From Pholis gunnellus (Eukaryota; Chordata; Actinopteri; Perciformes; Pholidae), in NCBI GenBank assembly GCA_910591455.2, contig OU342808.1:4765607-4829606 (forward strand): a stretch of 64,000 bases of DNA, written 5' to 3'. The notes below the pieces were generated by a model. The model was not told where the DNA came from. It saw only the letters and a list, made by a program, of their open reading frames with translations, and made no database searches. Shown one piece after another: positions 27,241 through 40,535 of this stretch; the first letter of the stretch is position 1; each line of letters opens with the position of its first letter. A program made the position numbers and the translations under genes.

Positions 27241-29630
27241 GAAAATGTTTTTTTGCTGGGTGTGTAGAAAACTGACCACAAAGGTAAAAAAAATAAAACG
27301 GCTTTGAATCTTAACTACAATCACTGTCTAAGAAAAAAAGACACACAACTCATAAACAACACACTATAAGTTTGTAATGCTACTTTTATCAGCTTCTGTA
27401 ATGGTAACCCAAAGTCACGTTAACAGAGGTGCTATTTATTGCATGCAAGACTATAACTGGCGTCAACGCCTCTGTCGAAGTGTCTTTGCAAAAACACACT
27501 GACGAATGCCAGGTTTGTTTGAAACATTGGTCATAACTTTATTGGCTGACAGAGCAGCTGCGTTTCTATCCTTTTCTAATTTTAACAGCTCGGCTTTCGG
27601 AGCGCCGGATGTTTTTGACCCCAAAGGTCAAATCAGGCATCCAATAAATGGAAGCTGCCTTCTTATTTCTTGCGGTTATTAACACAACTTCCACTGCAAC
27701 CTAAACAGTGCATGGTTGGCCCTGCTGCTGCAATAGCGAGAGACACAGAGATGCACTTTTTTTTTGTTTAAATCCTCTCGTTCTAACTTTGAGACAGCAG
27801 GCTTATCATCAGTGCTCCTGAGTATTCTCAGGACTATGTCTGGAGGAGGTAGATAAAAGAAACCAGCAAAGGGGCAGGGAAAGGTCTTCAAGTTGACATT
27901 ATCCAGCCATCTGCGCGAGGGACTTTCAGATAGTTCAACGCTGACGGATAAATCGGGCTCTGGTGTTCTCCTTTATCTTCACTCGGGGCGGACAGATTGC
28001 GACAGAAAGTATGTCTCGACAGGGAAGGCCAGAAGAAGGAGCAGATTGTTCGGCCCTGCCGTGGCAGATGAATCAGAGGTCTTCTGTATGCTGGATGGAT
28101 GAGTGTGTTCGCTGTGTGTTTGCGCCGTCTATATGGGCCCAGACTGCCAGACTCCTCGGAGACAGTGGCCGGGTCCAGGAAATGACCGCGATTATGCCAA
28201 ATGTCGCCTTTTCGCCTCAGTGTCCTTAGTGGTGATGGATATGGTATGTAATAGAGTGGAGATGTGGCCCCACTGGTGGAGTCTGCTCTGCAGCGTTGGC
28301 CCCCATGAGTCTCTGAAATTGGACTTAAATGTCACTGTTATCTGTCTGAGTTCGCATTCTTGGCCCACATTGATGTATGCTCCGGAGTTTTAGTTTCTAC
28401 AAACGTGTGAACGTCTTCCTACAAAACACTTTCAGTTAGGTTTTCGGAGGGTCAACCGGGGGTCATAAAAGGTGTCCCGAGCAAGCCACTGCACATCCAC
28501 ACTCGCATTCCTACCAGCTCGCAGGACGACCAGAGGCTGGAACAGTGTGAGGTATAAGAGAAAATGGCAGCGCACATCGTAAACCTTTTGGCCTTTTTAA
28601 CACTAAGAGACACAGGAAATCACACCTGGATTGGAAATTTGAGCGAAGCAGCAGAGGGGGCAACTTCAGAGCATTGATTGAAACTGATCACCATGCTGTT
28701 CACGTCGCAGTTAAGTTGAACTTTATTTGCTTAGATTTTGTTCCATATGATCCATTAGTGAGATGTGTTTTACACCAATTTTATCTAGTCAAACGAATAT
28801 GCCTTTCAAAGAAGCCTAGAATAGAGTTTTTGCAGCCAAAATCCCACAATGCATTGGGTAAAAAGCAGTAACCCCATTGACGGTCCCTTGTTTATTACAG
28901 ATTAATTGAATCATTTACTTTTTTAATCCTCTAACCTCCTCTGGAACTATTACCTTCCTGATATTAATGTGCAGCTCATTAGTGAAATGTCTTTTAAATG
29001 TATCAACTTCACTGCCTCATAATAATAAAGTGCTGATTCTTTTGTATCTTCTCCCTTTTGCCCTCTCTTCTCCTGTTTCAGTTAACAAGCCAGAACAGTT
29101 CTTCTTCACTGTTTCCAACTTTTTTTGAGGACGACTAAACACATTCCACTAAACCATATTACTCCTAATTTAGCTTTTTATGTGTTTTTGGTCTACTTTT
29201 TAAGAGTTCACTGACTTAATTTGAAGACATGCATTTTACCCCCCAGACAGGGGCTGCAGTTTCCTTTTTTGTGCATGAACGGTATTGACTCCTTAATCTG
29301 ATTTTTACTGATCATTAGCAACACGATTTAAACTTCCCACAGTGGATTGCTGAGGGGTGACGTGTTTCTGTGTCACAGAAATGTGGCTGCAAAGAGTTAT
29401 GGTGGTTTATGAAGGCTTCACCAGCAATATGGTTTGGGTTAATAAAAACAAACAAAATCCAGATATGTATTTGAGAAGAATTTGTAAAAGTATTGGGGAG
29501 AAAAAAATGTGGAAAAGAGGCTGAAAGTAAGTTTGGTCTCAAATGGACATGGTCTTCCCTAAATCAAGGAATATACTAATTCAGCTTCTACACATCATGA
29601 TGCAGGAGATATGAGCCCAAACTTCCTTAG
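27241..29630. other. Intergenic DNA, no gene seen
   Basis: Three short overlapping frames around 27893-28393 have no family resemblance. The 27660-28300 block is repeat-free and evenly composed, so it is a modest candidate for conserved non-coding DNA. The rest is AT-rich. Confidence 0.45.
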
Positions 29631-29821
29631 CATTACATTACAGTCATTTAGCTGACACTGTTCTCCAAAGCTACTTACATGATGCTATCACACCTATCCT
29701 ACGGGAGCAACTTCAATTGGACTCAAGTATACTTCGACCTGCAAGTGCCAGAGCCTGGGTTTGAACCGTCAAACCTCTGATTGTAAGACGGCCCTCCTCT
29801 CCACTCAGCCACAGTCGCCTC
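29631..29821 (-). mobile_element. tRNA-derived SINE with L2-like tail
   Basis: On the minus strand the head reads GGCGACTGTGGCTGAGTGG. It contains an exact RNA polymerase III A box, TGGCTGAGTGG (29801-29811), and an exact B box, GGTTCAAACCC (29757-29767). The 3' end reads GTCAGCTAAATGACTGTAAT and finishes in TGTAATG units at 29631. It is the same family as the SINE at 63009-63235, which has the same head, TTGCTCC-GTAG block and tail. The tail resembles that of fish L2 LINEs, the presumed mobilising partner. Confidence 0.85.
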
Positions 29822-32635
29822 AGTTAAAGTTTCCATTTAATTAAATCAAAATGATGTTAATTAGTTATTGAGCTAGCCTGCTAACTGACAAACAGACAAA
29901 GCAGCACAAAGAAAGCCCAGTCGGGCACGGAAAGCGTTGAAGGCTTGAGAAACGGTGATAAATAACTAATGTTCCGATGACTCGGCCAATAAATATTTGC
30001 AATAACTAAGCTTCCAGCATCGCTATGTTGAGCTTCGCCTTCCTGCAGATCAATTTCAAATTAGCTGTGAATTCAGCTCGATTTATTACTTGTTTATCCA
30101 GCAGAAACCAAACAAACATAAACCATCGAGGCCGACGAGTCGAATGAGAATCCCAAAGCGATCCAGATATGATGTCAGAAGTTTTCTTGGCCTTCCGACT
30201 GTTTTGTAGAAAATACATAATGAGCCACATGTTATGTTTACATTAACAACATCTTGGTAATGCAGCGTTACAGAGACAATTTCCAAGGCATTGGAAAAGA
30301 AAATGTTTTTGGGCTATTTTGATACGGCTTGTTGGTAATTGTTATTGACATCAGTGCGATGAGGTTCCAGCAATAGGATGCACATTTTCTGGATTGGACC
30401 GGTGCCCAATTCTCCCGAGTAATTATTGAATGCTGTGTGACTTGTTTGTGAGCAACGAGGCCGTAGACTGGGGTTACTTTTGTCAGCTGTTCCTGTGATT
30501 TGAGTCGAACACCACATCACGCAACACGGTCGTGGAGCGAGCACTTTTCCTCCTGGGTGTTAACTCCTGTACACACTTACTCAAAAAAAGCTGGAAGGCG
30601 AGAGTGTTGCAGCGCGTCCCGTGTGCCTTAAACGCTGCTCACAGAGCTCCAGTCTCGGACCAGGTCGTAAATTGCGTCAATGGAGTCGTAACCGCGACAG
30701 ACGGACTTATTTGCCCCCCACCCGACACCGCTGAATTAGCCCAGCGCGCTGATGGATTACCTGCGACTGACCTGGGGTGTTAGTTGTGACGAGTGTGTCC
30801 AAAACCATCTGGGGCCCCGACTAGAGTGATTGCCTTGGCTGTTATCAGTTGAAAGCGGACACTGACGGGTATGTTGTGGCAAAAACATCAACACCGAGAC
30901 CACTCAACCCAGGTTCTTTTGTTGAACGTTTGCAAGTTTGGATTCTCACTCAGGAGAAAAAGAAACGTGTTCTGTCCAGAATAAAACTGAACGTAAAAAA
31001 AGTCTGAGTGTTTGTGGTGTGCTGGATTCCAATGCACCTTATCTTGGATGATTTGTGTCCGGATTGCACAACGATTACATGTCTTTGTGAGATGATTTAA
31101 TGAGCTGATTTTATACATTGGACATCCCAGACCGTGACACACACGGGAGTGGACCAAATGCATCAATCTGGGGAAAAAAAGAGGCAATATCATCTTAATA
31201 AGCATCTCTTTCCATGTTTCAGCAACTAATCACCAATCAGACAGAAAGACCTCAAATTCTAACCGTTTAACTTAAGTAATGGCTTGATAACACATCATTA
31301 AAGGTGCTAAATTCTAAATTCACAGCGTATCTATTCCCTCCACGCGGCTGTGACGACTGAGCCTGTTTCTGTGTCATGTGAGTTTTGCCACTGCCCCGCC
31401 CCTTTAGGAGACTAGCGGCAGGTCCCGAGTCCATTAACTCCAATGGGAGAAGTCAACAAAGATTTTGACAAATTTTTCCGCGCCACAGTTACCGAAGTAA
31501 ATATCGACCACTTTTACACTTTTACTCCATCTCAGCAGCAGACTCTCTAACGATCGTGAACGCCATAGCTAGCTAACGTTTGTAATGCTAAATATGAAAT
31601 TCTGCCTCAGATCAACTTTTTTGAAGTGTGTTCTTAATCCCGCCCCCTCCTCCCTCAGCTCTGGCCCACACACGTGTCAGTCATCTTGATGTGCCGTCTA
31701 CAATGAATCACCATCTAGCCTGAGGCCAAGGTGATCGGCATCCATGAAGCCAAAAGAAGCTAAAGGTGAAGACAGCTGCAGTTAAAAAAAAGCTATTTTA
31801 GTTTTCAGGATGGTTTCTCAGCAGGTTTTGTCCGTGCATGTTGGGCTTAACATTCCTGTTTTACTTCTTTCTGTTGTTTTGCAAGTTTATTTGGGATTTT
31901 TAAAAATGTGACCCATTGAACTGTGCTTTCATTACTTCAAGTGATAATATAAATGTTATTTCTTAAAGTGTTATTTCTTAAAGTAAAGACAATCAACATT
32001 GAAACACTGAAACCTCCAAATGAATGTGTCTGAAACGCGGCCTCTGAAAGCTGACACTCCGAAATGGCGCCTGTGTTTCTTCAAAGTACGCAACATGTGG
32101 ATTGGTCTCATCGTTGTTATCCACAGTAATCCCCCCGGAGTCAAGAGTTCGTGGAGGATTGATGCCTCTCTGATGCTATGTCAGACATGTGCTTTATATT
32201 TGGTCACCAGGCAGCCTCGCCGCCTTATCGACATCACAGAACCAGCTGGGAATGCACTCCTGCACTACTTTGCTGGGGACATTGGCAAGAAGCAGTGGTG
32301 GAAATGCGCTGACTTCTAAAACTTCCAGCTTAAGTTTCATAAGCACATTTACAGATCGTGATCATATTTTCAGTAGTTCTCAAACTCATAATGTGTGTGT
32401 TTTCCTGTACAGTCAAAATTCCAACCAGACCAGACCAACGATTTTTTTTTCTTTTTCCGATGAAGGAACCAGTTTCTTTGACTTTGTACGTAATTCCCAA
32501 AAATGGCCTCGCAACAGAGGTCTTCAGTGGGCCATAAACTAAAATTACTGAACTGGATATTGCGTATTGTTGAAACGCATCCTCTGCTTTAAAATGTTGG
32601 AAACCACAGTTGATTTAAAGCATCGACAGAAGGTC
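29822..32635. other. Intergenic DNA, partly repeat-like
   Basis: No gene. The 31290-31760 part starts ATTAAAGGTGCTAAATTC and contains CTCCAATGGGAGAAGTC and TAGCTAGCTAACG words, like old fish DNA elements, but its termini could not be set. 32000-32320 is repeat-free; its 99-residue frame has no recognisable domain. Confidence 0.45.
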
Positions 32636-32800
32636 GAGACAATCTTATTTATTTAGCCCCAAAGTCTAAATCACAAACTTGGCTCAAAGGGCTTTACAAT
32701 CTGCTCAGCAGACGACACCCTCCATCCTCAGATTCTTGATCCCAATCAGGGAACCCTCCCAAAAGGAAGAACGGAGGGAAATTATGTACAGAAAAGGACA
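32636..32800. repeat. Common fish dispersed repeat fragment
   Basis: TTATTTAGCCCCAAAGTC, CTCAAAGGGCTTTACAATCT and GACGACACCCTCCATCCTCA follow in the order I recall from a high-copy fish retroelement tail, with the downstream CCCTCCCAAAAGGAAGAACG also in place. The exact family is not certain. About 160 bp, no coding content. Confidence 0.5.
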
Positions 32801-33514
32801 AAATTATCGACCAAATCTAAAAAAAAAAATGTAATACCAGTTCCAGTTTCTGTAAACATACAATTTTTTTAAGAAAACCTTTTTAAAATTAAGAAATATC
32901 TCCTAAAAATAAGGTAAATATTACTAAGACTCCAGATTTTAATGTGCAGCAGACACACTTTGTGAGGTACTTGGGTGATTATTACAAATTAGCTTTTGTA
33001 ACTCCAGACCTTTGTCATTTCTACGTTTTTAACTCTAATTCCTGATTCTTTGGTGGCAATGGATTTTATTGGATATCTTTTCTCAATGACATTCAGTGTC
33101 CACAGTTATCCTCTTTGTCTTGGTCGTATATTAATGTTGTTGCCATGGAGTTTTTGCTCTTCCAGGAGACATTTCTTTCTGGGGGGGGTAAGGGAGTTTT
33201 TTTATTTTAACCAAACTTTTAAATCAACAAATGCAAAAAACATTGAAGCTTCAGTGCACAGAGTGAAGTGAAAAAGATATCCTGTATTATTACTCTAGTT
33301 GTGAGATAAGCTGCCTCTCATTAGCTCTCCACAGAACTCATGAATTATTATTATTATTATTATTTGGACCGGCCTCAGTCTTTTTGAAATCCCACAGTAA
33401 TCTCTCACTGAGAATTAGATTTGAAAGGAGTCCAGTGCCAGCAGGATTGTGGTGAGTTCATTTCCTCCATGTGCAGCGTGGGAGGATAAGGAAGAGTGGG
33501 GGCGCTTTCGGGGG

Positions 33515-33545
33515 TGTGTGTGTGTGTGTGTGGGGGGGGGGGGGG
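33515..33545. repeat. (GT)n followed by poly-G
   Basis: About nine GT units run directly into about 14 G. Such a junction is prone to slippage. Confidence 0.9.
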
Positions 33546-33718
33546 TTAAGCAGAGGGGCAGTGGTCTTGGAGGAGTTAAGAATGACGCGCAATTAATCAG
33601 CCGGGGCAGACGGCCGATATCACTTCACTGTGCAGGGCTGGAATAGAGGCCCGTCTGTGCCGAACAGCTGCAGGAGGAAACCGGCCCTTTTGCCTTTCTT
33701 AGACATGTGTGACGGACG

Positions 33719-33777
33719 GAGGAAGAGAGAGAGAGAGAGAGAAGCAGTGAGAGTGAGTGAAAGAGAGAGAGAGAGCG
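33719..33777. repeat. GA-rich purine tract
   Basis: Almost pure purine strand with AGAG units, interrupted by a few AGTGAG variants. Potentially able to form a triplex, like other long polypurine mirror tracts. Confidence 0.8.
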
Positions 33778-34589
33778 AAGGAGTGTGTATATGTGTGTGA
33801 GACCACTTACAGATGGGATGGAGGAGGGGAGGAGGAGACGAAGAGGAAGAGAGGGAAAGGAAGAAAAAAATGGAGGTTTTAATAACCTACCCACATCTGT
33901 TTATTTAGAAAAGAAACCATTGTGTCATTCAGTTATTCTAACAACCTACACCAGGGCCAATGTTAGTCCCACAATGACGGCTTTTTAAATACACAGTTTA
34001 CACTCCTATGAAGTGGCCTCATAACGGAGTCGGAGCCTCAGGAACGTGCCAAATGGGGGGGGGGGCATAGGGTTTCACATTCCCTCCCGCACTTCTTGAC
34101 GTCTCTATAGCAGACTGTGATGCCAGAGGTTGGCTGGGGGGGATCTGTTGGGGGCCATTTGTCTTGGTCTTGTGTGCTTTTTCTAGGTCTAATCTCTTAA
34201 ATTGGTACTCGAGGTTTGGAGGCCTGCCAAAAAAAACTGCAGGGGGTTCTGGGATGCGAGTTTCGAAAACCATACGAGATGGTATTCTGCTCCGCGTTCT
34301 ATTGTTTACATATCCTATCAACTGTGTACTCGAAGGCTGGGTAACATAAATGTTACAGTGTAGGTAGTGAGGTTTTTTATGTCCCATTGCCAAGGTATTC
34401 AAAATTGTTACTTTCTACAATAGTGGAAAGTGGCAACTACTATATGGTTAAGGTTGGTAAATGGTTGTGGTCATGGCATATAAATCATGGCCAATGTATG
34501 TTTAGGGTAAGTCAACAACACCATTTTGTTAAAGCTGCCGCATTCTATAATAACAATGTATCAAATGACAACGTGACGATGTAAAAGGG

Positions 34590-34900
34590 GTCACTCGCAG
34601 CGATGAACCTACAGAGAATTATCACCCAAATACACTGCTCCCATCGACTTCACCGAACTTTGTTGTGACTTTCGGCTCCTTGTATAGTCTGTACAATCTT
34701 TCCAGTTGAAAAGCACCAACAACACACTGTACGCTGCTTGCACAGCACCCAACGGCAGACAAACACAGTTGGCGACTAGCTGGTGCAGCATTTTGCAGCT
34801 AAAGAGCCAGAAATTTCCCTCAGGAGTTGGTGGAGACCAAAACCGGAGCTAAAAGAGAGGGAATATTGGACTTACATTTCGTCAGGTGGTTTAATTTGGC
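34590..34900. repeat. Dispersed repeat family B, copy 2
   Basis: Shares its end with copy 1: CAGCTAAAGAGCCAGAAATT, then GGAGTTGGTGGAGACCAAAA and GGAGCTAAAAGAG (34795-34857), continuing to ATATTGGACTTACATT. The 5' part (CACCGAACTTTGTTGTGACT) fits the same fish repeat from memory but is not visible in copy 1, so the two copies may be different subtypes. Confidence 0.6.
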
Positions 34901-36202
34901 GTGTTAGCTTGCTAACATTAGTTAATTAGCGGTGAACACAAAATACAATGGAGGATGATGGGAATATCAGTAGTTTTGCAAATATTTCATAAACCAAAGT
35001 ATGTAAGTATTGGACACATTTTGACCAGATGGTGGTACCAACATTAATTGTGGGTCTGTGTTGGGTCGGTAGAAATAGTGTTTTTCGTTTAGAGGGTATG
35101 ATTTTAATTTGATGTCCTATTTATTCTCATTATCTACCCAAGATGTTTCTCATTGCGTGTTCTGGTTCATTTTGTCAAAAGTAAAAAAAAAAGTTGAATG
35201 AAATCTTAAGTAAAGAGGTAAAAATAAAAAACACCAAAGTATGGTTTACAAATTGCACTACCTTGACGTTTACAAGTGACTTGATCATTTCAATTGTTAA
35301 TTGTAAAATAAATGTTATCTTGAACCCCAATACGGCTTTTTCTTTTTTATAACTCTTTTATCAGATCGATCAGGATGTAAATCAGGAAATATTTCGGTAA
35401 AGTTCTTGTGCCTCTGCTTGTGTTGAGACTGCATTACATGCTGATACATTGATAAGTTGCATAATGGATTTTGTTAAATGGGGAAAACTATTCATTCATT
35501 ATTTTCCTAGTAAACTGTCTGACAAAATAACTCAAAAGAAACTTTCCATTCGGACTGTCACAAGTCTCTATAATAAAACTGATCCTTTCATCAACAGCAG
35601 ATGGGGAATGTTTAGCACATGTGCGCAAAGTAATGATGTGTACCTTTTTTGCTTTGTCGTGTTTTTTATATTGTTAAATTCTTCCCTGCTGCATTCTTAT
35701 GTCCAGGAGATTAAGGTCATGCGTCTGTGTCGGAGGTTAGGTCCTTTATTGGTTGGCCCATATGTGCTGTTGTTTGTCTGCAGCGATATGAAAGGCCTTC
35801 GGGGGCCTGTGTAAACAGCCGCTCATACAGGCATCGTGGCTGAGCAGCATGTGTCGCAACAGCTGCCCGTGTGCGGAGACCATGTACAGATTCATGGAGC
35901 TCCATCGGGGTAAATACTGTAAAAGTTACCTGGATGTAATTACAGTTCTAAAAGCACATTCTCCACCACTAATAGACTTGACTGTTTATGATTAGAGGAC
36001 GTGGTCAGGATGTCTAGGTCTGCCTGATTTAGAGGCTCAGAGGTGACAGTCTCACCCCAGGACTGTTTTCCAGGTTCCACTTTGGACCTTGTAGGCGTAG
36101 AGTGGTCAAAGCCATTGTTGCCTTGTGATCGCTATCTCTTGGTTTGTAGTCTGATGTAACTGTAGATGGAGTAGAGTATTACAAGGAAGGATTTGAAATA
36201 AC
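34901..36202. other. Intergenic DNA, no gene seen
   Basis: AT-rich up to 35700, then balanced. The frame at 35449-35814 is not recognised and has no exon signals worth calling. Confidence 0.5.
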
Positions 36203-36210
36203 ACAAACAC

Positions 36211-36658
36211 CAGTGTAGGGCTGGTTTGATAAAAAATGTTGATGCCAGCACCAATACCAGGACACTTAAAGTGATATCGATACCTACAGAGTTCATTCGT
36301 GTGTGTCCCACTGGCTAGCTAATCGCTGCTCAGCTAACGCCGTCAGGTTAACTGTTAGCTCTGTTGGCACTGTTGCCGTTGTTAGCGCTGTTAGCTTCTA
36401 GAGTCTAGCCGCCGACTGAGACACCTCCGTGTTCAGAGCCGTCTGCTGGCAGGCAATGGCGGTTTTATGGGTTGTAGCTGCTGACATAGTGGGCCAATCA
36501 CATGTTGCATTAAATCGAAGAATGCTCACGTTGAAATAGTCCTTTTTTTTCGAGGTCTGGGCACAAAAAAGGAGCGATTGCAGGTATCGTTTGACTGGAG
36601 AAGCTTTGCTACTACTTGGTACTGTGTTATTTCAGTCGATACCCGATACCCGGCCCTA
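36211..36658. mobile_element. hAT-like MITE with 8-bp target duplication
   Basis: Flanked by the identical 8-mer ACAAACAC (36203-36210 and 36659-36666). The left end reads CAGTGTAGGGCTGG. The right end, reverse-complemented, reads TAGGGCCGGGTATCG, so TAGGGCYGG is shared. The right end seems to lack the first five bases. The interior is rich in GTTAGCGCTGTTAGC-type words and ATCGATAC motifs near both ends. No coding frame; mobilised in trans if at all. Confidence 0.65.
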
Positions 36659-36666
36659 ACAAACAC

Positions 36667-39598
36667 CCATTTCTTCTTCATTCAAATTTTGTTGGGAGAA
36701 ATTCTATGACTTTATTTGATGCCGACAGTAGAAAGAAGGCAGGAAATGAGTTGAGAGAGAGATGGACAAGGACATGCAATAAAGGTCTGAAGCCAGACGC
36801 AAAGCAAGGATGTTGGGGCACACTTTAGCCCCGAGGCCACTAAAACCCACTTGTTTTTAAAATATTATTGTATTTTGTAATAGTGACACCTGTGCTTTCT
36901 TCTCTACCACATTTAGATATTTCGTATTCTTTGGTCTTTTTCAAACAAAGTTTGTCTGAAATGCAACAAAACCAAGGTTTAAGTTGATAAACTGTTACAT
37001 TATGTCACACAGTCGTCTCAGTTGATTTTATGTATCTGAGACACTGACGAGTCGTACAAATTACTGACTTACTGTATCTAAACTGGGACTGTTTCTGCAC
37101 CCCATCAAAACTTGTAATTATTTTATCAGTCAGCTTCCTCGTTTGATGGTGGGCCAAATGTGCGGATCAGATCACGTTGAACCTTGTTACAAATGACGGT
37201 GCAGTGGACTGTGCTAAAAGGGTCAGCAGGACCGGTGCCTGTTCGTCATGATGGATGACTTTAATCTCACTGATTAAAGGAATACGCCCCCCTCCCCATA
37301 ACATTTAACATGTTAACCATTTAGCAGGATTTGGATGAAGCACTTTAAAGAACAACAGGAAAGGAAGTTTGAATTCTCCACTCCCTAAAACAAGGTATTG
37401 CTCATTTGGTTTAAACAAAAGTAAATCATTTTTATTCCTTGCAAACTGCATTCTAATAATGTTTTTCATTGTTGTGAACCGGGCCAGTGCGTTGTTGTTT
37501 GGTGCTGCAGGGTTTTTTTTTTCCTCACAAGCAAAGCAACTCACGGCTCCCACAGCAGAAGCACTCTAGAAATAGTGGTTTATTTCTGTCCCTCTGCCAT
37601 TATCTGCCAACTTGTACGGCCGTAATCACTCGTGCGTCACTGTGCAGTTCCAAACCCGAAGAAACCGACTCAAATCCTCCGAAGAGCACGAACCAAACTG
37701 AGGCGAATTAACAGGCGGACACGAGGAAGGAAATTAATCCTTAATCTGTTTTTTTTTTGGTTCCTTCCCAAATAAAATCACTTGCCATTATCGCTTCTCT
37801 GAAATCCCAAAGAGGAAGCAATTTGAACGGATAGTTCCTGCCAACTCATTTCCTGTACCCTGATACAGACGGCTCGGTGCAGGGCAGGCCCACTGCCGCT
37901 GACCCGCTCTGCTGGGATTCAAGCTCACTCAGCCACTGATGAAATCCCCCGCAGCACTGCAGCAGCAGTCCTTTTGACCATTTAGGAGTTACAGATGTTA
38001 GAAATGAGTCTCAGAGTGTATTAAATAGGGCATCAGAAATATCTTTAATGTAATTTATGTAGTTTTTAAAGAAACTATAGCAAAAGTAACTATTAGCACA
38101 AGTAGAAGCCAGTTTATTTTTCAAACTTAAATACTTTAAGTAACAAACTTATATTTTAAGTATCAATCCCAACAAAGTGCTTGCAATCCAGAAAGTATTT
38201 TGGACAGGTGTGTTGGATCATCATGATTAAAACTGTTCTCAGATATGATAATGAGATAGCGTGGAGGATATTTTGTTTTTTTATTCTTTCAGACTTGTAC
38301 AACCTTTTTTTCATGGCGCTTTCTCTATTAAGAGTAGTTTTACAGACACTAAAGCTAGTGTCCGTTGAAATGAGTTTCGTGCAAAAATGAAACTGTGAAA
38401 CGTGTAAAAAATAAGATAAAGATAATGACGAGCTGTTGTCAAAATGCTCGGGTCCTCTATAGGCTACAATTACGTTTTTACTTCCATCATCCTAACTCCA
38501 CGTCGCAGCCCGACGTTCGTCCACAGAAGGTCACACAGAGCCTCGCCGGCTCTGAGCATCAGCAGGGGGATGCTTTTAATACCATTATGTTTGTCCTTTA
38601 ATTGGACTGATGCGGCAAGAACTCCGGTTTAATTGAGCCCTCTAAGTAACGACGCTCAGCTCTCAGTGCAGCACATCTGGTTCAATCGTGCGGCTGTTGG
38701 CAAAGACAAAAGTGTTGGATGATTCGAGCCTGTTAGTGTTTAGGATGAAAGATTTTTTTTAATGTGGTTGATGAGTTTTTCAAGAAGCTTTTTCCTTCTA
38801 GAAGACTTGACTTCTAAATAATACAAATGATTACGGACATTGAAACATGAGATTGCGGTTTTATTCACACTGATATGAAAACGATGAACGAACGAATACC
38901 TCGCTGGAACGGTGTCGCCTCCGTTTCGTATTACAGTTGAGCTAAAAAGGCACTTGAAACAATGACGACGCCGTGTTTTGGGGATCTTTTGTCACGGCAC
39001 ACAGTGTTTGCCATTCTTTGTGCCGGAGGGGAAGGCAGGAGAGGGACTCCTCAAGGTATTGAGTTCCCCGTATCCATCATTTTCGACGAGTCGGGACCTT
39101 GGAGTAGCGCCAGCAGCGTCGGTGCTAGCCAGCCGTAACTGACATTGAGTGCATTGTTTGCAGCGGGAAGCTCACGGCTGTGGCCTAAAGGTACATTCCT
39201 GGGATCAGAATGCCATTTGAACACACAAACAGCCTTTGTGCCCTCGCTGCTCCTCCCCCCCCCCGACTCCCTCATCCACATCAGGCCTCAAGAGCTAAAC
39301 TGCCTCCTCTCGCTCGTGTGTCAACATGTGGGCAATCATTTTACTCACACACACACACACACACACTCACTCAAGTGTCATTTTGATGATGAGGTCCAGG
39401 CAGATAGCTAAGCTTTTGGATAGAAGCTGAAAAGTCAAAACTTTTTCGGAAACAACCAAGGTATTCAGATTTGCATTGATTATATAAAAGTACACACCGG
39501 GGGCTGCTTTTAGAAGAACTGCAGCTCTTAAAGTTTGCACTGTACTCTTTAGCAACTTGGATGGCTTTCCGTTTCTGGAAAGTGAGGCCAACGCAGAA
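36667..39598. other. Intergenic DNA with a CA microsatellite
   Basis: No gene. A (CA)n tract lies at 39346-39366. The 37540-37960 block is repeat-free, fairly GC-balanced and a modest candidate for conserved non-coding DNA. Poly-T tracts at 37507 and 37751 are otherwise the main low-complexity items. Confidence 0.5.
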
Positions 39599-40194
39599 GT
39601 GCCTTAAACCTGCATTCTCTCTACTGGCCAGCAGGGGGCGACGCCACTGATTACAAAAAAGTTAGATTGTATAGAAGTCTATGAGAAAATGACTCTACTT
39701 CTCTCTTGATTTATTACCTCAGTAAACATTGTAAACATGAGTTTATGGTCTCAATCTCTAGTTTCAAGTCTTCTTCAATACAGCATGGTGTTCATTTAGT
39801 AAATGATGGTCCATTTAGAGTCAAATAGACCATAAAGCAGGGTGTGCTTTAGGGCGGGGCTACCTTGTGATTGACAGGTCGCTACCACAGCGCTGTCCCA
39901 TCTGGGAGTTGGGAGTTTTCATCGTACAATTTTAACCCTTTCACAGTGTGTTGAAACACATAAATGCTGAGAGTAATAAATGCTGAGAGTGCTTGTTCAA
40001 ACGGTGTACTTGTTTTCTCATGAAAGGTAATTATAACATTTTGGTCACCTAAAAAGGTTTTGTTTGTTCAGTTTTGCTTCGCTCCACCCTCTCGTGTCAC
40101 TTCTGGTTGCAAAAAAAGGCTTCGAAATGGCAAGTTTAAAAACCAATGGGTGACGTCACGGCGACGACGTCCACTTCTTATATACAGTCTATGG
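39599..40194 (-). repeat. Dispersed repeat family A, copy 2 (inverted)
   Basis: Same element as copies at 4280 and 49707, in the opposite orientation. It shows, on the + strand, GCATTCTCTCTACTGGCCAG, the AAGTCTATGAGAAAATGACT core, TTAGGGCGGGGCTACCTTG, and ends with CCAATGGGTGACGTCACGG and CTTATATACAGTCTATGG. It is the longest copy and keeps a CTTCTGGTTGCAAAAA segment that copy 1 also has and copy 3 lacks. No coding frame. Confidence 0.85.
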
Positions 40195-40321
40195 TTCATA
40201 CTGTTATATTTAAAGTACATTTTTCTAGTGGCACATTGATCTAAATCTGCAAATGTCTGCAAACCGTAACCTCAATTTATCTCCACAAATAAGGACATGT
40301 ACATGGGACTATTTGTATATT

Positions 40322-40535
40322 GGGACGGCCGTGGCTCATTGGGTAGAGGGTAGTCCAGCAACCGCAAGGTCGGCGGATCAATCCTCAGCTACGAGTCCAG
40401 TACCGAAGTGTCCCTGAGCAAGACACTGAACCCCTAACTGCTCACAGGGCGCTTCTCAGCAGCCCACTGCTCCTAATATGCTATGGATGGGTTAAATGCA
40501 GAGGTCACATTTCATGTATATGTATAATTAAGTTT
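40322..40535 (+). mobile_element. tRNA-derived SINE, second subtype
   Basis: The head contains an A-box-like TGGCTCATTGGG and a B-box-like GGATCAATCC, followed by GAAGTGTCCCTGAGCAAGAC and ACTGAACCCC. That core is shared in outline with the SINE at 63009 (TGTCCTTGAGCAAGACACTT). The 3' part, GGATGGGTTAAATGCAGAGG, differs from the L2-like tail of the other two copies. The ends are approximate. It is not a tRNA gene: the anticodon arm and acceptor pairing are not intact. Confidence 0.75.

Larger units (their letters stand above)
32801..34589. other. Intergenic DNA with simple repeats
   Basis: No gene. It contains a TTA run (33347-33363), a GT tract running into poly-G (33515-33545) and a purine GA-rich tract (33719-33777). 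The repeat-free blocks 33290-33460 and 33550-33710 could be conserved non-coding DNA. The 127-residue minus-strand frame at 34019-34402 has no domain. Confidence 0.5.
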